Shown: one piece after another, positions 46,774 to 56,454 of the stretch
Layout: every line of letters starts with the position of its first letter
How positions within the stretch are numbered: position 1 is the stretch's first letter
The notes under the pieces: generated by a model
What the model saw: the letters and a program-made list of their open reading frames with translations, nothing else
What the model was told of the DNA's origin: nothing
The model's database searches: none
From: Prevotella fusca JCM 17724
GTDB taxonomy: Bacteria; Bacteroidota; Bacteroidia; Bacteroidales; Bacteroidaceae
DNA: 64,000 nt
NCBI RefSeq assembly: GCF_001262015.1
Contig: NZ_CP012074.1
Location: forward strand, 82,501-146,500
Reading direction: 5' to 3'
Made by a program: the position numbers and the translations under genes

Positions 46774-47319
46774 TTACCAATTAATTCCAAATCCGATACT
46801 TGCAAAGACGATAGTCCTGTCTTTGTAGAGATTTGTTCGTGAGTTGTAATGGCGGACGCCTAATCCGAATCTTGGTTTGATTTTACATGTTCCTAAGTCG
46901 GTGAACGCCATTGCCTCATAGTAGTCATATTTCCAATCACTGTTTTTTCGTTTCATATTGCTGCCATATCCGATTTGTGCCCCAATATTATAATTCTCTG
47001 AGTGATAGACTGCGTAGCCAAGATTTAAACCTACGATGTGACTATGAGCATAGTCTTTTATACCATTCTCTTTAAAAAGAGCGATAGCGTTCTCATATCT
47101 AAGGTCTGCATACAGGTTATCGGTAATATTGTAACCTAAGTCGCAACAAAGTTCGTAGGGCTTAAACTGTTTTGAAAGTCCTATTCCTTGAACCTGCATT
47201 AAGGTCCTAAATGTTCCTTTCTGTGAGAATGCTGCTATTGGAATTAGTAATAGGAAAAGAAGAATATGTCTTTGTCTCGTTTTTGAAACAAGAAACTCTA
47301 CGTAAGATAGTTTTCTCAT
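46774..47319 (-). CDS. Small outer-membrane beta-barrel protein
   Basis: 181 residues. The N-terminus has a late hydrophobic signal (RHILLFLLLIPIAAFS, about 17-33; an internal start is possible). The mature part is all beta-strand-like with aromatic-rich alternation (LGYNITDNLYADLRYENA, GLNLGYAVYHSENYNIGAQI) and ends SIGFGINW, with the terminal aromatic residue expected for a barrel. No function can be assigned. Low GC; possible lineage-specific gene. Confidence 0.75.
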   Translation of the reverse strand: MRKLSYVEFLVSKTRQRHILLFLLLIPIAAFSQKGTFRTLMQVQGIGLSKQFKPYELCCDLGYNITDNLYADLRYENAIALFKENGIKDYAHSHIVGLNLGYAVYHSENYNIGAQIGYGSNMKRKNSDWKYDYYEAMAFTDLGTCKIKPRFGLGVRHYNSRTNLYKDRTIVFASIGFGINW

Positions 47320-47387
47320 TGTAATAGGATTTAATTAAATAATTAATACTCGTTACAAAAATAGAAAATATAATGTTTTATGTCAAG

Positions 47388-47855
47388 TCTTTTTGGAGAT
47401 ATAGTTTGAAAGTTTTTTTGGTGCTTCCGAAATATGGAGTGATAAAGTAAGCCTACTGCATATGAAAGGCACACAGAGAGAGGGAGAACACGGAGGTGAA
47501 AGTAGACAATATCACGGAGGTGCCGAAGGCACAAAGAGCGACAGAGGTGTAGTGTACGTGTTGCTGATAGCTTTGGTTATAAACGTTTTTAACCTCACTC
47601 GGTTATTAAACCCTAAACATATTGTGGTCTAATGACTGATTGGGGTTTAATAAATCTTGCAAACCACTGCTTTGTAATGAAGTAGATAAAAACATTAATA
47701 AAACTCGCAAATATCCTCTGTTCCTCCACACGTACCAACGGTACCTCTGTGTCTAACGATTTCTGCTATATAAAACCTCTGTGCTCTCCATTTCTCTGTG
47801 TGAACTTTTTTCAAAGTTTTAATCTCAAAAGGTATCACTCCAAATTGCTGAAGCC
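47388..47855. repeat. CACAGAGG-type inverted repeat element
   Basis: The left arm (about 47420-47555) reads TTGGTGCTTCC...ATGGAGTGATA...ACACAGAGAGAGGGAGAACA...CGGAGGTG. The right arm (about 47710-47855) carries the same motifs inverted. A perfect 11 bp inner pair TTATTAAACCC / GGGTTTAATAA lies between them. No gene in this 0.47 kb. A second stem-loop follows at 47931-48012. Confidence 0.65.
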
Positions 47856-47930
47856 CCTTTTTAAACGAAGTTCGAGAGTTGATAGGTAAGTGATACGTAG
47901 GTTAGATGGGTTTGGATGTGAATTAATTTG

Positions 47931-48012
47931 CTGTCATTCCTGTCACTCTTTGTGAGTTCTTAAATGCTTAATATATAGTGATTTAATGAGAAATGTTAAA
48001 ATGATAGCAAAC
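47931..48012. repeat. TTTGCTGTCATT stem-loop element
   Basis: Left arm TTTGCTGTCATTCCTGTCAC, right arm inverse ATGATAGCAAAC; same family as 46389-46481. Confidence 0.6.
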
Positions 48013-48092
48013 GATTTTATACTTATATTTGGGTTAAAGATTAACTCTTTGATAGTATTATGGTATAGCGAAGAACACTCCCAACGAATAAT

Positions 48093-48764
48093 TTATTTTG
48101 CAGATGGAGTTTCGAATTCGTAAGTAACCTTTACGGCTTTGTCACGAGACAGTTGTCCCGGGTTAGTTCCGGGTTCTCCTTCTGGTACTTCACGATGATA
48201 GAAGGCATAGAATTGAGTCCAAGCATCCAAGACTTTTCCGTTGTTATCGTGGAAGGACATAGGGATTGTAGAGAAAATAGGTAAGCCGTGATGATCGACA
48301 AATGATTTCTGAATCAATTCACTACAATAGATTTCTTTATCATCGGGCATGTAGAAACGATCGTATGGTCGACCAAGGTAGCTTAATGCTCGCTTCATAG
48401 AAGTATTCATGTCACAGTCAACGATGACTCTGCCTACTGCAATGAGTGGTTTTCCTTCTTTTCCTTTTGCACGATTGAGGAAGTTGGTAAGAGGAGTAAG
48501 TGACACCGCTTTGCCGTAAGCTTCTAAAGCATAATCGGCACTATCCGTATGATGGAAGATTGCAACGTGGTCAATCTTTAGTCCATTAATACCTTGCGTT
48601 GCATCTGTGATAGGGTTACTTGTTTCCTTCACAACGAACATGAGATCGCCCTCATGCAAGTTACGTAACGATATTTCCTCGTCTTGGAAGGAGTCAGTAG
48701 AGCAACTTACTAAGAGAATAAGGCACAGTAAGAGAAGGTTTGATGGGATTCTTTTTAGTTTCAT
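48093..48764 (-). CDS. YiiX/YebB-like permuted NlpC/P60 lipoprotein
   Basis: 223 residues. Lipoprotein signal LLLCLILLVSC with lipid Cys21. The permuted NlpC/P60 order is seen: LHEGDLMFVV strand, His66 in IDHVAIF, then Cys147 in IYCSELI. Members are cell-wall or amide hydrolases; the substrate is unknown. It is predicted to be anchored in the outer membrane, and is monocistronic between repeat-rich DNA and the asnS terminator. Confidence 0.85.
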   Translation of the reverse strand: MKLKRIPSNLLLLCLILLVSCSTDSFQDEEISLRNLHEGDLMFVVKETSNPITDATQGINGLKIDHVAIFHHTDSADYALEAYGKAVSLTPLTNFLNRAKGKEGKPLIAVGRVIVDCDMNTSMKRALSYLGRPYDRFYMPDDKEIYCSELIQKSFVDHHGLPIFSTIPMSFHDNNGKVLDAWTQFYAFYHREVPEGEPGTNPGQLSRDKAVKVTYEFETPSAK

Positions 48765-48833
48765 GATAATTTATTTTTATGTACGTGTTATGTTTAAGTT
48801 TCGTCGGGAGTGTTCTTATAGGTAAATAAAAAA

Positions 48834-48859
48834 GCGACTATCTTTTGGAGGATAGTCGC
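48834..48859 (-). terminator. Intrinsic terminator after asnS
   Basis: A perfect 9 bp stem GCGACTATC / GATAGTCGC; on the minus strand a T6 run follows, and on the plus strand CTTTTGTGTTTT, so it may be bidirectional. Confidence 0.85.
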
Positions 48860-48874
48860 CTTTTGTGTTTTATG

Positions 48875-50266
48875 TTAGAACTCAGCGTTCTTTGGAGTAC
48901 GTGCGAATGGGATAACGTCACGGATGTTCTGCATGCCAGTAACGAAGAGGATGAGACGTTCGAAACCGAGACCAAAGCCGCCGTGTGGGCAAGTTCCGTA
49001 CTTACGGGTATCAAGGTACCAATCGTAAATATCACGCTTCATACCACGGCTTTCAATCTCTTGAACCAGTTTGTCATAGTTCTCCTCACGAACTGAACCA
49101 CCGATAATCTCGCCGATACGTGGGAAGAGAACATCAGTTCCCTGCATAGTCTTGCCGTCTTCGTTCTTCTTCATATAGAACGACTTGATTTCGCTTGGAT
49201 AGTCAGTCATGATTACAGGACGCTTGAAGTGCTCCTCAACGAGGTAACGCTCGTGTTCACTGCTGAGGTCCATACCCCAATGAGTGATTGGGAACTCAAA
49301 TTTCACGCCGTCAGCAACAGCTTTCTGCAGAATCTCGATACCCTCTGTGTAGGTAAGGCGAACGAAGTCTTCCTTCAATACGCCCTCCAAACGAGCGATA
49401 AGTTCCTTGTCAATCATCTTGTTGAGGAACTCAAGGTCGTCCTTACAATGTTCTAATGCCCAGCGTACACAGTACTTGATGAAGTCTTCCTCAAGATCCA
49501 TCAATTCGTTCTGGTCGATGAAGGCAACCTCTGGCTCAACCATCCAGAACTCTGCCAAGTGGCGTGGAGTATTTGAATTCTCAGCACGGAAGGTAGGACC
49601 GAAGGTGTAGATAGCACCCAATGCGGTAGCACCTAACTCGCCCTCCAACTGTCCAGACACTGTAAGGTTTGTACGCTTTCCGAAGAAGTCAGCACTATAA
49701 TCAACCTCACCACCCTTTGCAACGCGGTCAAGGTCGAGTGTTGTTACCTGGAACATATTACCAGCACCCTCAGCATCGCTGGCAGTAATCAGTGGAGTAT
49801 GGAAATAATAGAAGCCATGCTCGTGGAAGTACTGATGGATAGCGATTGCCATATTGTGGCGAATACGGAATACAGCACCGAAGGTATTGGTACGAAGACG
49901 CATGTGTCCGTATTTGCGCATGTACTCAAAGCTCTGTCCCTTCTTCTGCATAGGGTAGTCGCTTGGGCAGAGACCGTAGATTTCAATCTCCTTGCACTGA
50001 ACCTCTGAAGTCTGACCAGCACCCTGACTCTCTACGAGCGTACCGATAACGCTGATACAAGCACCTGTAGTGATGTTCTTCAGTTCTTCTGCATCGATAG
50101 TTGCTGGGTCAACTACAATCTGAATATTCTTGATAGTAGAACCATCATTCAGTGCAATGAAGTCAACAGCTTTGCTGCTTCTGTGGGAGCGAACCCATCC
50201 CTTTACGTTAATATCCTTTCCAAAGTCGGTGCAAACAAGAGCATCGACGACTTTTGTTCTTTTCAT
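48875..50266 (-). CDS. asnS: Asparaginyl-tRNA synthetase
   Basis: 463 residues, class II. An N-terminal OB fold ([19 protein letters not shown]) is followed by the catalytic domain with motif 2 ([20 protein letters not shown], typical of AsnRS rather than AspRS) and motif 3 ([15 protein letters not shown]). It charges tRNA-Asn directly, so the transamidation route for Asn is not needed. The rluB-like gene lies 139 bp upstream on the same strand. Confidence 0.97.
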   Translation of the reverse strand: MKRTKVVDALVCTDFGKDINVKGWVRSHRSSKAVDFIALNDGSTIKNIQIVVDPATIDAEELKNITTGACISVIGTLVESQGAGQTSEVQCKEIEIYGLCPSDYPMQKKGQSFEYMRKYGHMRLRTNTFGAVFRIRHNMAIAIHQYFHEHGFYYFHTPLITASDAEGAGNMFQVTTLDLDRVAKGGEVDYSADFFGKRTNLTVSGQLEGELGATALGAIYTFGPTFRAENSNTPRHLAEFWMVEPEVAFIDQNELMDLEEDFIKYCVRWALEHCKDDLEFLNKMIDKELIARLEGVLKEDFVRLTYTEGIEILQKAVADGVKFEFPITHWGMDLSSEHERYLVEEHFKRPVIMTDYPSEIKSFYMKKNEDGKTMQGTDVLFPRIGEIIGGSVREENYDKLVQEIESRGMKRDIYDWYLDTRKYGTCPHGGFGLGFERLILFVTGMQNIRDVIPFARTPKNAEF

Positions 50267-50405
50267 TTGTTCTATTATAATTAGGTCCTCCCCAAGTCCC
50301 TCAAAAAGGAAGATAAGATATTTGCCAATATGTGTAATGCCTATGTTGTAGCATTGTTCGGTTTCTTACATCCGCTTCTCTTGAAGGGTTTGGGGAGGTT
50401 TCTAT

Positions 50406-51941
50406 TTATTCAAAAGCACCCATGCGCAGCATGTCAACTTCCTTCTCAGTGAGGAAACGCCAGTCGCCACGACGTACATTCTTCTTAGTCAGACCAGCGA
50501 ACTGCACACGGTCGAGTTTTACGACACGATAGCCGAGGCTCTCGAAGATACGACGTACGATACGATTCTTGCCACTGTGGATCTCAATGCCTACCTGAGT
50601 CTGGTCCTGTGGGTCAGCATACTCGATTGCGTCAGCCTTGATTTCGCCGTCTTCAAGCTCGATACCGTCGGAAATCTTCTGCAGGTCATTAGCCGTAACA
50701 GGCTTGTCGAGGAATACGTGATAAACCTTCTTCTTCAAGAACTTAGGGTGAGTAAGTTTTGAAGCAAGGTCGCCGTCGTTGGTAAGGAGCAGTACGCCCG
50801 TTGTATTACGGTCAAGACGACCAACTGGATAGATACGCTCTGGGCAAGCGCCCTTCACAAGATCCATCACAGTCTTACGCTGCTGTGGGTCATCGCTTGT
50901 GGTAACATAGTCCTTTGGTTTGTTCAGAAGGACATACACCTTCTTCTCCAATGACACCGGCTTCTCCCGGAAGAGCACCTCATCAGTACGCAGCACCTTG
51001 CTACCAAGCTCTTTTACAACCTCGCCATTTACGGTTACTGCACCAGAAAGGATGAACTCATCAGCCTCACGACGTGAGCATACACCAGCGTTGGCAAGGT
51101 ACTTGTTCAAGCGAATAGGCTCATTCGGGTCGAAGTTTTCCTCCTTATATTCTATGCGCTTCTTGAGTGAATACTTTGCATTTGGGTCATAATCAGCACT
51201 ATGCTGGCGATAACCACCCTGGTTGTAACCGCCTCGGTTGTTGTATCCGCCTCGGTTGTTGTATCCGCCACGGTTCTGATAGCCACCGCGGTTGTTGTTA
51301 TATCCACCACGGTTGTTGTAACCGCCTCGGTTCTGATAGCCACCCTGGCGTGGCTGGTAACCGCCTTGACGTGGCTGATAACCACCCTGGTTAGCCTGAT
51401 AGCCGTTGTTCTCCTCGCCCTCAGCACCGTTGTTGGCATTGTAGCGTGGACGGTAAGGCTGTGGCTGGTATCCGTTTTCATCGTTGTTGTAGCGTGGACG
51501 ATAGCCTCCCTGCTGCGGACGGCTCTGGTATCCACCACGGTTGTTGTATCCACCTTGACGTGGCTGGTAACCACCTTCCTCACCATTGTTGTTGTAGCGT
51601 GGGCGATAACCTCCCTGCTGCGGGCGGCTCTGGTATCCACCACGGTTGCTGTTATATCCGCCACCGTAGCTGTTCTGGCGTGGGCGATAACCTCCCTGCT
51701 GCGGGCGACTTGCGTTCTGCAAGCCAGAACCAAATCCTTCCGGACGGAATCCGCCCTCGTCGTTACCGCTGTTAGCCTTGTCGCTGCTGTAAGCACGCTG
51801 GCTATGAATACGTGGACGCTGTGAACGTCCTGTGCCACGGTACTCTCTCTGATAGCCGCCTTGACTGGATGCAGAATAGCCCTCTCGGCTATTCTCATTC
51901 TGCTCAGACTGAACTTCTTTGTTTTCAAATTCTTCTGTCAT
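50406..51941 (-). CDS. RluB-like 23S rRNA pseudouridine synthase with disordered N-terminus
   Basis: 511 residues. Residues 1-250 are low complexity: repeated GGYQPRQ, GGYRPRYNN, NRGGYNNRGGY and SRPQQ units rich in Gly, Tyr, Arg, Asn and Gln. An S4 domain follows (IRLNKYLANAGVCSRREADE, about 275-320), then the RsuA/RluB catalytic domain with the Asp nucleophile in GRLDRNTTGVLLLTNDG. It modifies 23S rRNA. The disordered region resembles RGG/YG RNA-binding, phase-separating segments and may help bind RNA. Confidence 0.93.
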   Translation of the reverse strand: MTEEFENKEVQSEQNENSREGYSASSQGGYQREYRGTGRSQRPRIHSQRAYSSDKANSGNDEGGFRPEGFGSGLQNASRPQQGGYRPRQNSYGGGYNSNRGGYQSRPQQGGYRPRYNNNGEEGGYQPRQGGYNNRGGYQSRPQQGGYRPRYNNDENGYQPQPYRPRYNANNGAEGEENNGYQANQGGYQPRQGGYQPRQGGYQNRGGYNNRGGYNNNRGGYQNRGGYNNRGGYNNRGGYNQGGYRQHSADYDPNAKYSLKKRIEYKEENFDPNEPIRLNKYLANAGVCSRREADEFILSGAVTVNGEVVKELGSKVLRTDEVLFREKPVSLEKKVYVLLNKPKDYVTTSDDPQQRKTVMDLVKGACPERIYPVGRLDRNTTGVLLLTNDGDLASKLTHPKFLKKKVYHVFLDKPVTANDLQKISDGIELEDGEIKADAIEYADPQDQTQVGIEIHSGKNRIVRRIFESLGYRVVKLDRVQFAGLTKKNVRRGDWRFLTEKEVDMLRMGAFE

Positions 51942-52077
51942 AATTGTTGTTTTGCTTTTAGTTTTGATACTACCGGCCTCACGGCCAATGAATAACTGTT
52001 GTTTTTGTTTGTTAAATGAACTCCGTCTGACGGAGATACTCAGTTTGACTACTGTCTGTAGTGCTTTATTGGGTTGT

Positions 52078-53424
52078 TTATATTCCCGTATAGTTATGTG
52101 GGGTGATAGCCATCAGCTCAGCTTTCACGCTGTCACTGACGTTGAGTGTCTGTATGAATGCGTGTATCGTTTCCTCGGTCATCTTCTCGTTTGTGCGGGT
52201 GAGAGCCTTCAATGCCTCGTAGGGATGTGGATAGGCTTCACGGCGCAGGATGGTCTGGATGGCTTCTGCCACGACTGCCCATGTGTCTTCGAGGTCTTCT
52301 CCCAGCTTCTCTTCGTTGAGGATGAGCTTGCGCAGCCCCTTCAATGTACTCTGTATAGAGATGACGGTATGACCGAAAGGAACGCCGACGTTGCGCAGTA
52401 CGGTTGAATCCGTAAGGTCACGCTGCAGGCGGCTTACCGGCAACTTCTGTGCCAGGAACTGCAGGATGGCATTGGATATGCCGAGGTTACCCTCGCTGTT
52501 CTCGAAGTCGATTGGGTTCACCTTGTGCGGCATAGCACTTGAACCAACCTCGCCAGCCTTGATCTTCTGCTTGAAATACTCCATTGAGATATACATCCAG
52601 AAGTCACGGTCAAGGTCGATGATGATGGTGTTGATACGACGGATAGCATCGAATATGCTGCCCAGATGGTCGTAATTGCTGATTTGTGTCGTCCATTGCT
52701 CACGCTCTAATCCCAGCTTTTCGCTGACAAAGCGATTGCCGAAAGCACGCCAGTCATGCTGTGGGTAAGCCACGTGATGGGCATTGAAGTTACCTGTGGC
52801 ACCACCGAACTTAGCTGTGATCTTGCAGTTGCGCAAGGTGGCAAGCTGCTCGCTGAGTCGATAGACGTAGACCTCAACCTCCTTTCCCAGTCGGGTAGGA
52901 GAGGCTGGCTGACCGTGTGTCTTTGCCAGCATCGGCACATCTTTCCATGCCTCGGCATATTCCTTCAGCTGTGCAATCAGTTCCTCGACCTGTGGATAGA
53001 ACACCTCCTCGAGGGCTTCCTTTACTGACAGCGGAACACTTGTGTTGTTGATGTCCTGTGAAGTCAGGCCGAAATGGATGAATTCCTTGTAGTCGTCCAG
53101 CCCGCCAATCTTGTCGAACTCTTCCTTGATGAAGTATTCAACCGCCTTTACGTCGTGGTTGGTTGTGTTTTCAATCTCCTTTACACGCATTGCCGAAGCC
53201 TCGTCGAAGTCGCAGTAGATGTTGCGCAGTCGTTCAAACAGGGAGCTGTCGAAGCCTTCCAGTTGCGGCAAGGGCAACTCGCAAAGCGTGATGAAATATT
53301 CAATTTCTACACGTATGCGATAACGGATGAGGGCATACTCTGAAAAATAGTCAGCAAGACATTCTGTTTTACTTCTGTAGCGACCGTCAATAGGTGATAC
53401 GGCTGTTAATGTGTCGAGACTCAT
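52078..53424 (-). CDS. purB: Adenylosuccinate lyase
   Basis: 448 residues of the fumarase/aspartase superfamily. It cleaves adenylosuccinate and SAICAR in purine synthesis. Signatures: LTSQDINNTS (catalytic His region HFGLTSQDIN), KTHGQPASPTRLG, and the flexible loop GSSAMPHKVNPIDFENSEG with the catalytic Ser. Of the longer (E. coli-like) type. It has its own promoter on the minus strand. Confidence 0.97.
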   Translation of the reverse strand: MSLDTLTAVSPIDGRYRSKTECLADYFSEYALIRYRIRVEIEYFITLCELPLPQLEGFDSSLFERLRNIYCDFDEASAMRVKEIENTTNHDVKAVEYFIKEEFDKIGGLDDYKEFIHFGLTSQDINNTSVPLSVKEALEEVFYPQVEELIAQLKEYAEAWKDVPMLAKTHGQPASPTRLGKEVEVYVYRLSEQLATLRNCKITAKFGGATGNFNAHHVAYPQHDWRAFGNRFVSEKLGLEREQWTTQISNYDHLGSIFDAIRRINTIIIDLDRDFWMYISMEYFKQKIKAGEVGSSAMPHKVNPIDFENSEGNLGISNAILQFLAQKLPVSRLQRDLTDSTVLRNVGVPFGHTVISIQSTLKGLRKLILNEEKLGEDLEDTWAVVAEAIQTILRREAYPHPYEALKALTRTNEKMTEETIHAFIQTLNVSDSVKAELMAITPHNYTGI

Positions 53425-53446
53425 AACGATATTTATTTATATGGTG

Positions 53447-53479
53447 CAAATTTAGCAATAAAATCAGTAACAGCGCAAA
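53447..53479 (-). promoter_or_regulatory. Promoter of purB
   Basis: Minus strand: TTTG (53476-53479), a 21 bp spacer, TAAATTTG (53447-53454). Confidence 0.7.
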
Positions 53480-53584
53480 TAATAATAATAATAATCTCAA
53501 AAAGAATGTAGATAAATTCTCAATAAAACAAAAAAGACCTCACAACTGTTTGTTGCAAAGTCATCATCTTTAAGTTTTAAAGGT

Positions 53585-53658
53585 GGGCGTTGACGGATTC
53601 GAACCGCCGACCCTCTGCTTGTAAGGCAGATGCTCTAAACCAGCTGAGCTAAACGCCC
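53585..53658 (-). tRNA. tRNA-Val (TAC), copy 1
   Basis: A complete cloverleaf on the minus strand: acceptor GGGCGTT / AACGCCC, D-arm GCTCAGCTGGTTTAGAGC, anticodon arm CTGCCTTACAAGCAG with TAC, and T-arm GGCGGTTCGAATCCGTC. CCA is not encoded. Its sequence is identical to the second copy 50 bp away. Confidence 0.95.
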
Positions 53659-53707
53659 TTTAAAAATCCCCTGCAACCCCGAAAGGTCACAGGGAAACAC
53701 CCCTTGT

Positions 53708-53781
53708 GGGCGTTGACGGATTCGAACCGCCGACCCTCTGCTTGTAAGGCAGATGCTCTAAACCAGCTGAGCTAAACGCCC
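53708..53781 (-). tRNA. tRNA-Val (TAC), copy 2
   Basis: Identical to copy 1: same acceptor stem, TAC anticodon and T-arm. The tandem pair is probably one transcript. Confidence 0.95.
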
Positions 53782-54103
53782 TTACTTTTTGTAAGGCGAG
53801 TGCAAAGGTAAGGAAAGTTTTTCAATCCCGCAAACAAATGGCAAATAATTTAGTTGAAAATCTTGTTTTACTTGTTTTCCTACTGTGTTTTCCTTCGGCC
53901 AGCGATGCCAAATCTCAATCGGTCATCAGACTGCAATGAGCTCATTATCCTTATTAGCCGTACTGTTCCCTGACATGATTCTTCCGTTCAATACGTAGAT
54001 TGGAAACAGAATAAAGGCTTGTACACTTGCATGGTATGACTATCCAAAAATAGACGGTCTCACAAAAAGGGATAAAGCACAAGATAATAAATGCAGAAAA
54101 CAA
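53782..54103. other. Intergenic, no gene seen
   Basis: AT-rich DNA between tRNA-Val copy 2 and the long repeat; no coding frame or strong repeat is supported. Confidence 0.5.
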
Positions 54104-54575
54104 ATACCATGTCTTTCCGTCTTCTACTAACAACTTATTCCCATTTCAACTAATGTTTGTAAACTATTTTCGTACAACTCAAAACCAATATATGGTCTAT
54201 TGGCTTCCAAAAGACGCCCAATTGGCTTGCAATAGATGCCCTTTTGAGGTCTAACTGACGCCCTTTTGAAGTCCAATTAAGCACCTTTTCTTGCACGACT
54301 CCATAACCAATTGATTTACTGTTGGTTGCAAACTTGCTTTTTACACGTATTTTTGTCTTTATCTGTAGGTATTTTACCCGAAATTATGTCATGATTTTTC
54401 AAGCTGTTGCCTGTAATTTTAGAAGCGTTAACATGAAAAGGTTTTCTGCATCCAGGAGGATGATAATAAAGTAAGTAGCCAAGACCGTCTTGGCTATGTT
54501 TTGCTTAATGAATAAGCTCGGTTCATCCTTTAAAGCTATATGGAAAGTGTCCACGCATTTAACGGATGAACCCGA
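54104..54575 (+). repeat. Long non-coding repeat, copy B
   Basis: About 472 bp, similar end to end to 32766-33231. The AGCCAAGA/TCTTGGCT hairpin is perfect here, and the terminal stem is GGTTCATCC (54520-54528) / GGATGAACC (54564-54572), which differs from copy A at matched paired positions. The strand is arbitrary. Confidence 0.8.
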
Positions 54576-54765
54576 TAAAATGCCTCACCTTTTTCCTACT
54601 GAGCCAAAGTCTGGCTTCCAAACTCTTTCAACGGTTAAATTGATAACCGGGAGGTTTGTCTTTAGCAAATTATCTTTATGAACTGTAATATGTTTCTGCT
54701 GCCAGTCTGGTATGGAATATTTTATGTGTGCAAGACCGACAGTTCCCCAAAATAGTTTATTTTGT

Positions 54766-54797
54766 CTTGCGAGAACTGTTTATTTTGCTTATATTTG
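54766..54797 (+). promoter_or_regulatory. Promoter of the HU-family gene
   Basis: CTTG (54766-54769), a 20 bp spacer, TATATTTG (54790-54797), 38 bp before the ATG at 54836. Confidence 0.65.
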
Positions 54798-54835
54798 CAC
54801 CGTTTTTATATCTCAAAACCGATAAGAAGAAGATT

Positions 54836-55270
54836 ATGTCAGTAGAAATAAGACTGGAACAGAGTAAGTTCAAGGACAAGAAGGGTGCAGGGAAATGGTA
54901 TGCCCGTACGGTCAGTACGGGTGTTGCTACGACGGACGACCTTGCAGATTCCATTCAAGAAAACACTTCGTTTTCACGTGGTGACGTGCGCGGACTCGTT
55001 ATTGCTTTGATTGACGAAATCTCTTATCGCCTTCGCCAGGGCGAAACGGTGGCTCTTGAGGGGCTGGGGCGGTTTCATCTTACGGTGGAGAGTGAGCCTG
55101 TTGACAATCCCGACGACTTCGACATCAAGAAGCATATCAAGAATGTGAAATGCCGTTTTGTACCGACCAGTACACGCAATGCCCGTACGGGAAAGAAGAA
55201 CCAGACCCTTGCCTACGGTGCTCGTGTGGAGTGGGCAGAGCCCGAATATGATGACGAAGACGATGATTGA
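54836..55270 (+). CDS. HU-family DNA-binding protein (Bacteroidota long type)
   Basis: 144 residues from the ATG at 54836, downstream of the promoter; an earlier frame start at 54728 precedes it. The HU/IHF-like core is seen in GVATTDDLADSIQENTSFSR, RGLVIALIDEISYRLRQGET and VALEGLGRFHLTVESE, with an acidic tail (EYDDEDDD). Members are nucleoid-associated proteins, abundant in Bacteroidota. Monocistronic, followed by a strong terminator. Confidence 0.92.
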   Translation: MSVEIRLEQSKFKDKKGAGKWYARTVSTGVATTDDLADSIQENTSFSRGDVRGLVIALIDEISYRLRQGETVALEGLGRFHLTVESEPVDNPDDFDIKKHIKNVKCRFVPTSTRNARTGKKNQTLAYGARVEWAEPEYDDEDDD

Positions 55271-55322
55271 TTTCTTGTATTGATGTGCAGCTGATAATGG
55301 GCTGCGTTTTCATAGCATCTTT

Positions 55323-55353
55323 CCCAGCCTTTATAGAGGGCTGGGATTTTTTG
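55323..55353 (+). terminator. Intrinsic terminator after the HU-family gene
   Basis: A perfect 7 bp GC-rich stem CCCAGCC / GGCTGGG, a 9-base loop, and ATTTTTTG. Confidence 0.88.
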
Positions 55354-56301
55354 TTTCTCTTGTAGGATAAATGGCAGTAGCTTTCATGTTTCAGAAGAAG
55401 CAAGTGCTGCTTACGTTGTTATGTTTCCGTATGTTTTGTAATAAAAAATCATTTATAGGAAATCAATAGATGCTTAATTGCGTTTCAATTAAGGCTTAGT
55501 TGGCGTTCAATTAAGCCTTAGTTATACGCTAATTAGTGCTTAGTTGAAGCCTATTTAAGCACATTTATATTACGTGCTTTTGTAACTTGCTGGTGTTGTG
55601 GTATTTGTGGATGTAAGCGTAAAGCCTCTTTTGGGTAAAAGTTCAGGTGCTGAAATGACGTTGTTTTGTAATAAAATCTCACAAAGACCATCTTTGCATT
55701 TTAGGATAGTCTGTCGTCTTTGGAGCGAAGAGATTATGATTGTCTGATAAAACTTTCCGCATATAAGTTAGTCATTATTATCTTACTAATATTATAATGA
55801 TGACAATAATACTCCCTCTCTTCCTATTATCAACTGATGTGTTGAGTACCAAAAGCCTTGCAATATGTTGCCAGTGCAGACGCAACTTGTTGACAGGCAA
55901 GAGTTGTACTACCAAAAGCAAGCAATACTTATTTGATTAGTGGGATTACTTCATCAAAACTAATAGGATATTATCTGTTGAATAGAGATTCCGTGTGGGG
56001 CGCATGTTATTAAAGTTTTAGAGGACAGTAATTTAAAAAGTTGCCCAAGTATGGATGGGTTGTTGTAGGCAAGAGAAGTCAAAGGGTTTTTATGTTTACA
56101 AGGTATGGATATTCCCGTCTTTCAGCGTTGTGCCTTGATAAGCCTCTGCTGTATGTCGGCCGGTTTCGGGATTGTCAGACACCTTGGAGCTTACTGTTTT
56201 CATTCTTGCAGGTCATGTTTACGTGCCATTCCTGTAGAATTAAGTCCTTATAAATGAAAGAACCGGATAATTGATTTTCAATTACCCGGTTCTTGTTTCA
56301 G
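55354..56301. repeat. Long intergenic region with CAATTAAG repeat
   Basis: 55470-55562 contains TTAATTGCGTTTCAATTAAG and GTTCAATTAAGCCTTAGTT units and ends in a TTTAAGCACATTTAT block, related to 6286-6368 and 40463-40567. The rest has no supported gene; a 70-codon frame at 56041-56253 shows no coding signal. Confidence 0.6.
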
Positions 56302-56384
56302 TGCGCCTAACAGGACTCGAACCTGCACAACGTGAGTTACTAGATCCTAAGTCTAGCGCGTCTACCAATTCCGCCACAGGCGCA
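56302..56384 (-). tRNA. tRNA-Leu (TAG)
   Basis: Minus-strand class II tRNA with a long variable arm: acceptor TGCGCCT / AGGCGCA, D-arm with GGCGGAATTGGTAGACGC, anticodon arm CTAGACTTAGGATCTAG with TAG, T-arm GTGCAGGTTCGAGTCCTGT. CCA is not encoded. Confidence 0.94.
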
Positions 56385-56454
56385 TAACGGCTGCAAAGAT
56401 ACGTAATGTTTTGGAGATAGCCAAATGTTTGAGAATAACTTTTTAAGAAGTCTT

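Noticed and set aside
51201..51824. 207-codon frame antisense to the rluB-like gene
   Set aside because: Val/Thr/Ala low-complexity product is the complement of the GGYQPR repeats; no start context or family.
53585..53781. tRNA pair as an integration site
   Set aside because: Both tRNA genes are intact, and no integrase or flanking duplication is present.
56041..56253. 70-codon frame upstream of tRNA-Leu
   Set aside because: No promoter or ribosome-binding site seen; composition like surrounding non-coding DNA.
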